Shown here: positions 36,001 to 42,041 of the stretch, in pieces
Layout: every line of letters starts with the position of its first letter
How positions within the stretch are numbered: the first letter of the stretch is position 1
Assembly: GCA_032718475.1 (NCBI GenBank)
Contig: JAUCBJ010000968.1
Span: 1 to 64,000, forward strand
Direction of reading: 5' to 3'
DNA from: Nemertoderma westbladi
Taxonomy: Eukaryota > Xenacoelomorpha > Nemertodermatida > Nemertodermatidae
Length of the DNA stretch: 64,000 nucleotides
The notes under the pieces: model-generated
The model's input: only the letters and a program-made list of their open reading frames with translations
Databases searched by the model: none
What the model was told of the DNA's origin: nothing
Program-made: the position numbers and the translations under genes

Positions 36001-38659
36001 TTCAACTTTTAGCATCGGACCCAGTGAATCCTGGAAGAAATGCCATGGACGTAATGAGGTATTGTTGGGCAGGGCTTTGTTAATTTGTGGTTATTAACCA
36101 GTGAATTACATATATATTATATAAGTTTATTGTCAGATAAAGATAATGGTTAAACAAAAAATAAAATAAATTTGCACATACAAACTCAAATAATAACGGT
36201 ATTCCAACAGCATCCGAAATCAGTAAAAGCGTTATCAGACCAACAATTGCATTGCAAATTCAAATAGTTAACAAAAGTACAGTACAGCACATACAAAATA
36301 CAGCACGTAAAAACTAAATAATTACTCACCAACCTACCCACCGAAAATTTGAGTGATATTTGTCCAAAAATAAACATATTTTGTAGCTATCGTTATTTGG
36401 GAGGAGGCCTACTATATACATAGTATATTGTACTCGTAGGCCTACTATAAACATAGTATATTGTACTCGTAGGCCTACTATATACATAGTATATTGTACT
36501 CGTAGGCCTGCTACTATATACATAGTATATTATACTCGTAGGCCTACTATATACATACATAGTATATTATACTCGTAGGCCTACTATATACATAGTATAT
36601 TATACTCATAGGCCTACTATATACATAGTAGGCCTACTATATACATAGTATATTATACTCGTAGGCCTACTATATACATAGTATATTATACTCGTAGGCC
36701 TACTATATACATAGTATATTGTACTCGTAGGCCTGCTACTATATACATAGTATATTATACTCGTAGGCCTACTATATACATACATAGTATATTATACTCG
36801 TAGGCCTACTATATACATAGTATATTATACTCATAGGCCTACTATATACATAGTAGGCCTACTATATACATAGTATATTATACTCGTAGGCCTACTATAT
36901 ACATAGTATATTATACTCGTAGGCCTACTATATACATAGTATATTGTACTCGTAGGCCTGCTACTATATACATAGTATATTATACTCGTAGGCCTACTAT
37001 ATACATACATAGTATATTATACTCGTAGGCCTACTATATACATAGTATATTATACTCATAGGCCTACTATATACATAGTATATTATACTCGTAGGCCTAC
37101 TATATACATACATAGTATATTATACTCGTAGGCCTACTATATACATAGTATATTATACTCGTAGGCCTACTATATACATAGTATATTGTACTCGTAGGCC
37201 TGCTACTATATACATAGTATATTATACTCGTAGGCCTACTATATACATACATAGTATATTATACTCGTAGGCCTACTATATACATAGTATATTATACTCA
37301 TAGGCCTACTATATACATAGTAGGCCTACTATATACATAGTATATTATACTCGTAGGCCTACTATATACATAGTATATTATACTCATAGGCCTACTATAT
37401 ACATAGTAGGCCTACTATATACATAGTATATTATACTCGTAGGCCTACTATATACATAGTATATTATACTCGTAGGCCTACTATATACATAGTATATTAT
37501 ACTCGTAGGCCTACTATATACATAGTATATTAGACTCGTAGGCCTACTATATACATAGTAGGCCTACTATATACATAGTAGGCCTACTATATACATAGTA
37601 GGCCTACTATATACATAGTATATTATACTCGTAGGCCTACTATATACATAGTATATTAGACTCGTAGGCCTACTATATACATAGTATAGTATACTCGTAG
37701 GCCTACTATATACATAGTAGGCCTACTATATACATAGTATATTAGACTCGTAGGCCTACTATATACATAGTAGGCCTACTATATACATAGTATATTATAC
37801 TCGTAGGCCTACTATATACATAGTATATTATACTCGTAGGCCTACTATATACATAGTATATTATACTCGTAGGCCTACTATATACATAGTATATTATACT
37901 CGTAGGCCGACTATATACATAGTATATTAGACTCGTAGGCCTACTATATACATAGTATAGTATACTCGTAGGCCTACTATATACATAGTAGGCCTACTAT
38001 ATACATAGTAGGCCTACTATATACATAGTATATTATACTCGTAGGCCTACAATATACATAGTATATTATACTCGTAGGCCTACTATATACATAGTATATT
38101 ATACTCGTAGGCCTACTATATACATAGTATATTATACTCGTAGGCCTACTATATACAAAGTATATTACACTCGTAGGCCTACTATATACATAGTAGGCCT
38201 ACTATATACATAGTATATTATAGTCGTGGCCTACTATATACATAGTATATTATACTCGTAGGCCTACTATATACATAGTATATTATAGTCGTGGCCTACT
38301 ATATACATAGTATATTATACTCGTAGGCCTACTATATACATAGTATATTATACTCGTAGGCCATTGATATAGAATTCTAAAATAATATATGCGGCAATTG
38401 TATATTATTTACTTTCAGAGAGAATTTGGTGCGCGTTGAAATATTTATGGAATCCTACGATTACCAATTTATAAACGAGAAAGCCCAGTACATCTGGTCG
38501 GACCTTCTAAGCGACTTTGGTGGAACTATAGGACTCTATTTAGGACTAAGCGCCATATCTGTAGTAGAAATGTTTGAAGCTCTTATGTCTTTTATCCGAG
38601 TTCTTATTTTACAATCTCAACGGAAAGTGTCTCCTATTGACCTTCGCAGTAAAGTGTAG
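2875..38659 (+). CDS. CUB domain - DEG/ENaC sodium channel family subunit, 5'-incomplete, 9 exons
   Basis: Exons by reading: 2875-3047, 12660-12822, 17545-17773, 19220-19326, 19865-20028, 32204-32417, 33108-33238, 35934-36058, 38419-38659. All junctions are GT-AG and every phase matches, giving 514 residues to the stop. Residues 1-110 form a CUB domain in two exons. The rest is the DEG/ENaC extracellular region (FILQCSYNGREC; KYGRCYIFN; GKPYGNC; YTRRACEKYC; CSCHPAC) and a second membrane helix with the GxS selectivity motif (GGTIGLYLGLSAISVVE). The family forms trimeric cation channels in the plasma membrane, gated by acid, peptides or force; the ligand here is unknown. The first exon starts with two bases of a split codon, so upstream exons with the N-terminus and first membrane helix are missing or outside the window. 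The usual post-TM1 segment is replaced by CUB, which suggests CUB sits in the extracellular loop. Confidence 0.88.
3048..3974. other. Intron sequence without recognisable features
   Basis: AT-rich intron DNA between the first CUB exon and the 31-bp array. I see no coding signal, no strong repeat and no RNA gene. Confidence 0.6.
3975..10140. repeat. 31-bp minisatellite, about 199 copies
   Basis: The unit reads CAGATTGGTTTCTATGTGAT followed by TTACTCTGCAT. Copies are almost identical. The main variant is CTGCTTCAG in place of CTGCATCAG, interspersed unevenly; a GGTTGCTATG variant appears only near the right end (after about 9620). The unit length is not a multiple of three, so no reading frame stays open. 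It lies within an intron of the CUB-DEG/ENaC gene. Confidence 0.98.
10255..10489 (+). mobile_element. MITE with poly(G)/poly(C) ends, copy 1
   Basis: The ends are inverted: GGGGGGGAAACTGGACGC on the left and GCGTCCAGT followed by 24 C on the right. The body contains CATCCCTCTCCAGGGGAAAT and AATAACAGCTGATTA, which recur in inverted orientation in 10622-10850 and in partial copies near 39780 and 59340. There is no coding capacity. Confidence 0.65.
10622..10850 (-). mobile_element. MITE with poly(C) end, copy 2 (inverted relative to copy 1)
   Basis: Shares the blocks ATTAATATCCAGCCTCAATG, AACCAAAACAATAAACTAAA, CAGCTGTTATTTG and CCCCTGGAGAGGGATGAAT with copy 1 in opposite orientation. Its ends are GGGGGAAAC and GTCGAAAGTCCCCCC. 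It lies only about 130 bp from copy 1, so the two form a large imperfect palindrome. Confidence 0.6.
10857..11438. other. Intron sequence with a short perfect hairpin
   Basis: There is no gene signal. At 11052-11076 an 11-bp inverted repeat CGAAGGTAGGC is separated by 3 nt, flanked by copies of GTGAGAGTGATG. The rest is unremarkable. Confidence 0.5.
11447..12034. mobile_element. Non-autonomous hAT-like element with 8-bp target duplication
   Basis: The left end is TAGGGATGTG and the right end reads, reversed, TAGGGGTGTCCCGGG. Both sides are flanked by the perfect 8-bp direct repeat GTTTTCAG (11439-11446 and 12035-12042). TAGGG-type ends with an 8-bp duplication are typical of hAT superfamily elements. 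Near the left end is a GC-rich palindromic block (GCCGGAGCCGGCGCCGGAT). At 588 bp with no open frame, it must be moved in trans. Confidence 0.8.
12171..12330. repeat. 32-bp tandem repeat, 5 copies
   Basis: Five perfect head-to-tail copies of a unit starting ATTCGAGTAGTGATGTATTC and ending CACCGCCTAACT. Perfect identity suggests a recent expansion. It is intronic. Confidence 0.97.
12660..12822 (+). CDS. Exon: second half of CUB domain
   Basis: The acceptor is TTCTTACAG and the donor GTAAGT at 12823. It encodes VYDGMDYNAALVATYSG and LFLRFTSDSSVNQPGFEAAY, the classic C-terminal half of CUB, and joins the preceding exon in phase 0. It leaves with one base. Confidence 0.9.
13110..13115 (-). promoter_or_regulatory. 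Candidate poly(A) signal of the BTB-BACK-TLDc gene
   Basis: AATAAA on the minus strand, about 70 nt after the stop codon, a plausible distance for a short 3' UTR. The hexamer is common in AT-rich DNA. Confidence 0.45.
13185..14173 (-). CDS. Exon 2 of BTB-BACK-TLDc gene
   Basis: The acceptor TTAATTACAG (reverse strand) lies just beyond 14173. It encodes the remainder of BACK and the whole TLDc domain, with the stop at 13187-13185. Confidence 0.9.
13185..17190 (-). CDS. BTB-BACK-TLDc domain protein, two exons, nested in the channel gene's intron
   Basis: Exon 1 is 17190-16641 and exon 2 is 14173-13185 (minus strand). The donor is GTGAGA, the acceptor ATTACAG, and the split glycine codon joins correctly, giving 512 residues. 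Residues about 45-150 are a BTB/POZ fold (DVEFIIGVKEIKVFAHKL; FKPVLKYIYTGTI; LLAMAQDLGLPDLVDEC). Residues about 155-275 are BACK-like (VLSQAWLEQSS; EESEVWRSVMRWACFQ). Residues about 342-494 are a TLDc domain (LLYRASRDGYTGPAFHQLCD; NGCICGGYSDVAW; NTFLFSLAN; GPTFGAGPDLMLANNCN; DYEVFTL). By family knowledge BTB-BACK proteins often act as cullin-3 adaptors, and TLDc domains are tied to oxidative-stress protection and V-ATPase binding; the substrate here is unknown. The frame is intact and has its own start, stop and poly(A) signal, so it looks like a live gene. Confidence 0.88.
14623..14677. repeat. Perfect 25-bp inverted repeat with 5-nt loop
   Basis: The arms begin AGGGAAACGTAGGTATTTTG and are perfect complements over 25 bp; the loop is GCTGA. 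It lies in the intron of the BTB-BACK-TLDc gene and the larger channel intron. It may be a hairpin RNA, a transposon footprint or a recent palindromic duplication. Confidence 0.9.
15490..16615 (+). mobile_element. Decayed RTE-like non-LTR retrotransposon, copy 1
   Basis: Reverse-transcriptase remnants in several frames: HKASGLDEIPAEVWKTGVLN (about 15562-15621), a FDSINRG piece (about 15938), ILTGVLQGDTLTPLLFII (about 16079-16132), then nucleotide-level matches to the C-terminal block (TTCTTTCGAGCCACAGTG, about 16210-16227). It ends in a CCTAGTA(TG)TAGTAG tail near 16605-16620. Large internal parts are missing. The same family recurs at 33440-35460 (+). Confidence 0.8.
16641..17190 (-). CDS. 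Exon 1 of BTB-BACK-TLDc gene
   Basis: Starts with ATG at 17190 (MDISDSETSYEM) and encodes the BTB domain and the start of BACK. The donor GTGAGA (reverse strand) is at 16640-16635. Reading past the donor gives only a short nonsense extension. Confidence 0.87.
17191..17544. other. Intergenic/intron sequence upstream of the nested gene
   Basis: AT-rich stretch between the start of the minus-strand gene and the next plus-strand channel exon. It should contain the nested gene's promoter and 5' UTR, but I see no clear TATA box or other defined element. Confidence 0.4.
17545..17773 (+). CDS. Exon: DEG/ENaC extracellular region, first part
   Basis: The acceptor is CAATATAG and the donor GTAAGT at 17774. 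It encodes DVLRLAIFDKELVQ, then DFILQCSYNGRECNY, a hallmark of the family's palm and finger region. The phase with both neighbours is correct. Confidence 0.9.
18119..18345. repeat. Two diverged copies of a roughly 100-bp repeat
   Basis: Copies near 18119-18215 and 18260-18345 share CATTCCTTGATGAAATTAAA (second copy CAATCATTGATGAAATTAAA), ACCAAACTT and a GTAGAAAG or TTAGAAAG block. The surrounding intron (17774-19219) has a G12 run at 18698-18709 and no coding signal. Confidence 0.6.
19220..19326 (+). CDS. Exon: DEG/ENaC KYGRCYIFN block
   Basis: The acceptor is CAATTGCAG and the donor GTAAGT at 19327. It encodes FFKEVINKKYGRCYIFNDG, matching the YGxCYTFN segment of the family. Incoming and outgoing phases agree with the neighbours. 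Confidence 0.88.
19791..19874. repeat. Perfect 42-bp tandem duplication spanning a splice acceptor
   Basis: Two identical copies (19791-19832, 19833-19874) contain the intron end TTTTCACTAAAG and the first 10 nt of the exon. Splicing at the upstream copy would run into an in-frame TGA within a few codons (LKLYY then stop); only the downstream acceptor gives the conserved frame. Confidence 0.95.
19865..20028 (+). CDS. Exon: DEG/ENaC beta-rich segment
   Basis: It encodes LKLTLNVESEEHIGLL, GVRLSINHPK and GYQIPTGMKSSFSLKM, as in the family's GLRLTL, GV.V.IHDP and PG blocks. The donor is the weak GTTTGT at 20029, chosen because the last codons match the family and phase 0 fits the next exon; an alternative donor at 20000 would lose that match. 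The acceptor region is duplicated (see the repeat at 19791). Confidence 0.85.
20118..31328. repeat. 37-bp minisatellite, about 300 copies (11.2 kb)
   Basis: The unit reads GGATGGAGGTAATAGAGTAG then AGGGGAGCGCAGTGTGA. Variants include GGATGGATGTAATAG, GAGGGGGGCGCAG, AGCGTAGTG and AGTGAGGGGATGG. Variants are mixed in the left 7 kb, while about 27.0-30.6 kb is nearly uniform. The plus strand is about 78% purine. It lies in the intron between the fifth and sixth channel exons. All frames are closed. Confidence 0.98.
31355..31440. repeat. Dispersed repeat, copy 1
   Basis: Shares AGAATCTTTTAGGCTC and a series of diverged blocks (an AGGAA..CCTG.T.ACCA series, ATCTTTC or ATCTTCC, CAGTAAA) with 32874-32985. 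The family is unknown. The rest of 31441-32029 is intron without recognisable features. Confidence 0.55.
32030..32076. repeat. C21 - 11-nt loop - G15 homopolymer hairpin
   Basis: A run of 21 C (32030-32050), the spacer TTCAAATGCTA, then 15 G (32062-32076). It can form a hairpin, an i-motif or a G-quadruplex. Run lengths are likely to be inexact in any assembly. Confidence 0.8.
32204..32417 (+). CDS. Exon: DEG/ENaC cysteine-rich segment
   Basis: The acceptor is TTATTTACAG and the donor GTGATA at 32418. It encodes GKPYGNC, YTRRACEKYCLAKKVLAECG and further Cys positions, the family's conserved cysteine-rich domain. It starts in phase 0 and leaves with one base. Confidence 0.9.
32442..32746. mobile_element. 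Small TA-flanked DNA transposon (Tc1/mariner-type MITE)
   Basis: Inverted ends begin ACCCTTAATACAACAA and continue CATTTTTAGGGG (one mismatch), flanked by TA on both sides (32440-32441, 32747-32748). It is 305 bp without coding capacity and contains a 23-C run. It begins 24 bp after the end of a channel exon, very close to the donor. Confidence 0.7.
32874..32985. repeat. Dispersed repeat, copy 2
   Basis: Related to 31355-31440 through AGAATCTTTTAGGCTC and later blocks (see copy 1). Both copies are in the same orientation and in introns of the same gene. Confidence 0.5.
33108..33238 (+). CDS. Exon: DEG/ENaC CxCxPxC segment
   Basis: The acceptor is CTTTTTCCAG and the donor GTAAGT at 33239. 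It encodes FNCSCHPACYQENYQAFSSA and WPSQQYM, matching the family's C.C..PC....Y....S.S.WPS block. Outgoing phase is 0. Confidence 0.9.
33440..35460 (+). mobile_element. Decayed RTE-like non-LTR retrotransposon, copy 2
   Basis: Same family as 15490-16615: GTATGGAAAACAGGAGTGCT (34022-34041), a YLYTGCETWTLTKSLERRID peptide (about 35039-35098), then TRLLRAALNISWRQHMTNAE and STTLRESRLRFSGYF, typical of the C-terminal part of these elements. The 3' end is a (TAG)n run at about 35446-35460. The stretch 34330-34960 has no match to copy 1 and may be an insertion or a part deleted there. Stops and frameshifts throughout. Confidence 0.8.
35461..35933. other. Intron sequence without recognisable features
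   Basis: AT-rich; it includes short repeats of GTTAGTTAG and AGTTCTAGTACTA. There is no gene signal up to the acceptor at 35933. Confidence 0.5.
35934..36058 (+). CDS. Exon: DEG/ENaC membrane-proximal extracellular segment
   Basis: The acceptor is TTAACTTTTAG and the donor GTATTG at 36059. It encodes 41 residues rich in polar and acidic positions, ending RNAMDVM. Family identity is weak in this piece, but phase and position fit exactly between the two flanking exons. Confidence 0.75.
36405..38363. repeat. 33-bp palindromic minisatellite, about 60 units
   Basis: The unit reads GTAGGCCTACTATATACATA then GTATATTATACTC. A shorter unit that lacks the GTATATTATACTC part is interspersed. Both GTAGGCCTAC and TATATACATAGTATATTATA are near-palindromic. 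Blocks of about 250 bp recur on the left side, a higher-order pattern. It lies in the last intron of the channel gene. Confidence 0.96.
38419..38659 (+). CDS. Exon: DEG/ENaC second transmembrane helix and C-terminus
   Basis: The acceptor is TTTACTTTCAG. It encodes ENLVRVEIFMES, WSDLLSDFGGTIGLYLGLSA and a continuing helix ISVVEMFEALM. GLS is the selectivity-filter GxS. A short cytoplasmic tail of about 25 residues follows, and the stop TAG is at 38657-38659. Confidence 0.93.
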
Positions 38660-39779
38660 CTACGCTGTTCACAGAATGAAATCGTGTCGCGCTGTTAGTT
38701 GGTCTCATTGCCAATAAGGTAGACAATGAATGAAGATGATGAAATGAATAGTTTTATCATTCTATAAACTCTTAATTTCGCGTATTTAATTGGTTTAAAT
38801 TGTATATTTTTCGATTTACTGATATATTTTCCGCCCTCAAGGAGTTAAATATTGCTGTTTATGTCTTTCTTGTTAGGGAACGTTTAAAAGGATTGAATTA
38901 GAACACGGCTGTAACTAACCAAAACTCTAAGCGAACTAAAATGAATAGAAACAATTAATCAATCAGTAACCATTTCGAATTTTGCGTGTAATTAAGTAAC
39001 TTATTAATTACTCTGTAAATTTTAATTATTACCAGTAGAAGTCAGTTGCGGATCTACGGTATATTACTCCCGGGGTAACAACGCCCCTGAGCGTAGCAAT
39101 TATTTTCTTCATTAAACAATATGAAATTACTATTTTTACTTTATTAAATAGTTATCAATTACTATTACTTGTAGTAGTATTTGTAAAGAAATATGAGGAG
39201 AAAATACGTGTTTCCATCCATGAAATTCGCACCCTTTGAATCATTTTGTGACCATGCCAGCTACATGCCGCTACATGGGGTTGGGGTCGCTGGTAGGGTC
39301 TACAACTTTGAGGTTACTTTGATACCGGTTTATTTAAAAAAAAACTCACAGAACAGCATGTTTTTTTTATGTACTGTAATAGTATTATGTATTAGTAAAT
39401 GTTTACATTCTTGGTGTAAAGGAGTACACAAAGAGTGTGCTGATATAAGTGGTTATGTGCAATTTGATATAAATTTCAGATTACGTGAAATATATGCCTG
39501 ATATTTATAGTTTTAGTTGGTTTTGGGATAGGGAATTCAACGGTATCGTACAGTTTCCAAAAGTATGTGGATCATGAGATTTTAAAATCGGTAATTGAAT
39601 AATATTAAAAGATATTTCCTATACTCTAACAAGCGAAGATACGGTACAAATCGAAAAATAGTTTCAATGAGAAAAATTGTAGTGGGGGTGCTCGGATCGT
39701 CACGAAAAAATCATTTCATACTGTACGTACATATGGGCCTCCATCGAAATAGTAGGCCTACATGTGGCACCATATTTTA
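38660..39779. other. 3' flank of the channel gene, no gene seen
   Basis: Contains the channel gene's 3' UTR. ATTAAA hexamers occur near 39112 and 39143 but no convincing poly(A) signal is closer. Short open frames at 39193-39501 and 39595-39780 have no recognisable domain. Confidence 0.4.
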
Positions 39780-39922
39780 ACCAAATCAAGTAACTAAAGT
39801 CAACAGAACTGCGGAGCAGTTTGATTTTTTAGTGTAATCAGCTGTTATTTGCGTTGATTTTCCACTCTAGAGAGGGATGAATTTTGATTGCGTCGATATC
39901 CCCCCCCCCCCCCCCCCCCCCC
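39780..39922 (-). mobile_element. Partial copy of the poly(C)-ended MITE
   Basis: Contains CAAGTAACTAAAGTCAACAG, AATCAGCTGTTATTTGCGT, AGAGAGGGATGAATTTTG and ATTGCGTCGATAT followed by 23 C, matching the right half of the copy at 10622-10850. Confidence 0.65.
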
Positions 39923-40544
39923 ATCTGGTGAATTATATGTTTTGAATTGATTTAGTAAATTAATTATTGCAGTACGTTGGTGAGGTTTACGATTTGGATA
40001 TTTTTTACTGAAGTTAAAAGACAGAAGGACCAGTATACATTTTATGAGCCCCTCTAAGAATAAAGTGATGACATCATCAACACTCGTATACATAGTCTAC
40101 AGGTCGATACCAAAGTGTGTGTCACCTGTGTCATCTTTAACTAAACTTACAATTAACTTAAGTTTGTCCTTTTATGGAAATCCTGCGCCTGCTCAACTCC
40201 ATCAGTTGTTGGAAGTTATCAATGAAGTCGCTGATTCTGGGACTTTTGATGATCTAGAGGAGGATAGTTGGTGCTACCGGACTAACGTAGGTGATGATTA
40301 ATCGCTATATGTTTCAGAATCAATAGCAGACTACTCGGTGTGGAGATGTTGCAAGGAGCTGCAGTATTTCAGAGTTTCAATTGAAGATTCATGGCTGTAT
40401 CTTGTAAAACGTGATGTGACGAAATCAGTGAGAGTAGACAAACAATATATATACCAGAACCAGCTGTTTGCATGAACATAACAAATTGCAAATACATACA
40501 ATATCTAAGAAGTAAAGTAAAGTGAAGTTTTCTTCTTCCATTAG

Positions 40545-40808
40545 GCCATAGATTGTGAGAAATCCTTACGACTTATTTCCACTGCGATCCCCCCAGAACT
40601 ATACTACCCAAAGGATTCTGGTACCCATATAGCTGCTACTATTTAATGATGCAAGGCAGAGAGACGTCCTGTATACGTATAGTCCCTTTAAAGCATTCGT
40701 GCTGAAACGAAAACTACCCTAGCCACCATGCTGGGATCGAACCCTTGACCGCCGGAGAGAAGTTCGGATTTAAGGCAATGGATTTAACCACTACGTTAAG
40801 GTGGGACT
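40545..40808 (-). mobile_element. tRNA-derived SINE
   Basis: On the minus strand, an A-box-like TTAACGTAGTGGTTAAATCC (40800-40781) is followed by a B box GGGTTCGATCCC (40744-40733) at tRNA-like spacing. The body then continues to about 40545. The internal Pol III promoter boxes support a tRNA-derived SINE rather than a tRNA gene, because the acceptor and anticodon stems do not form and a long unrelated tail follows. Confidence 0.65.
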
Positions 40809-40809
40809 T

Positions 40810-41584
40810 AAACCATGTATCTAGCAACTTTCTAGTCTATCTAGTGTTAAGATATCTAGTTAGTGCAGAGTTCATCCAATCAATAGTATTGAAGTAAAGT
40901 TTGTCTGTACTAAATTAAAATCCCCTTATTATTTACATCGTTGCTCTAGGAAATTCAATTTTGATAATTTCGATGCAGCTACATTTATTATGTAGATTCA
41001 ACATAATCTAAGATAGCTTTGAAATGCTCAAACGTAAAAAAAGGAATGAAAAATTATTCTATATTTACTGCGCGATTTTTAATGGATTATGATGTGGTGC
41101 GCAACGAGCCAATTTCACGTGCGCGGTGATCTCGAAACACCAAAGCGTACCGCCGCGTTCATGCATGAATTCCAACCCGGGCGCCCCCTTATAATAATCC
41201 AAAGTATACGCTATACCAGTTATACTATGGATCTAATCTGAGACAACATTATGTGTGTGTATATTAATCGATGTGTGCACATCATTGTAGTCCCAAATCC
41301 ATTTGTGAACACCCACGTTTTTCAATTCAAATGTGAACTATTAAAATAAGTGTGTACACAAAAAATTTACGACGACGACGACAGACAACTCGCCAATGGC
41401 ACCCATATGCTAAGGCTTCGTTCACTTCGTGGCTCGCCCCACAGAAGAAGCCTACCGACCACCTGCCGGAACAGAAATAATATAATTTTGGATTTACTTT
41501 CAATATCAGTACCGGTAACGGTAGGCCTCCATTATTACAGTATTAATGGATATGCACAATGTTGTACACACCCCGAATTATGGT
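40810..41584. other. Intergenic sequence
   Basis: Nothing coding is recognised. A short (ACG)n stretch occurs near 41369-41382. Confidence 0.4.
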
Positions 41585-41822
41585 ACTCTTAAGAGTGTTC
41601 GTTCTTATTTTAAGTGTGCATGTTCTTATTTTAAGAGACCATGTTCTTATTTTAAGAGCACTTTTAGAGTGATTGTTCTTACTTTAAATGTCCGCGTGTT
41701 CTTATTTGAAGCGCCAATATTCTTTTTTAAGTGTTCGTGTTCTTATTTTAAATGCTCATGTTCTTTCTTTAAGCAGTTAAGTGTCCGTGATCTTATTTTA
41801 AGAGTCCGTGTTCTGATTTAAC
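41585..41822. repeat. Degenerate short tandem repeat
   Basis: About ten imperfect units carrying TGTTCTTATTTTAAG with variable 5-10 bp spacers (GTGTTCG, GACCA, GAGTCCG). The array is old and decayed. Confidence 0.75.
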
Positions 41823-41864
41823 TTGTGTAGGGGTAGGCCTACACATTATTTTAATTTGAATTGG

Positions 41865-42040
41865 AGGGTCCACTCAGCCTTTCATCCATTGGGGTCGATA
41901 AAATGAGTACCAGTAAATTACTGGGAGCAAAAACAAGGGATATGAGTAGCGCCCATCCTTACCGTCGGGTAGCAGATATGAGTTGCGCCCACCCCTACCC
42001 TCGGGTAGCAGATAGGAGTAGCGCCCACCCCTACCCTCGG
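41865..42040. repeat. SINE-like tail and roughly 36-bp tandem repeat
   Basis: CTCAGCCTTTCATCCATTGG and GGGTCGATAAAATGAGTACC resemble segments I know from invertebrate SINE 3' regions; this is from memory and unverified. They are followed by two to three copies of a unit with CGGGTAGCAGATA and GCGCCCACCCCTACCCT. The LINE tail at 42042 is inserted next to the last copy. Confidence 0.45.
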
Positions 42041-42041
42041 T

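Noticed and set aside
39193-39501. 102-residue open frame
   Set aside because: No recognisable domain, and composition looks like translated AT-rich non-coding DNA. It could be chance.
40044-40301. 85-residue open frame
   Set aside because: No family recognised. It lies between a MITE fragment and a SINE; no splice partners or start context support it.
40733-40800. tRNA gene on the minus strand
   Set aside because: A and B boxes are present but the cloverleaf stems do not form and a long tail follows, so I call it a tRNA-derived SINE.
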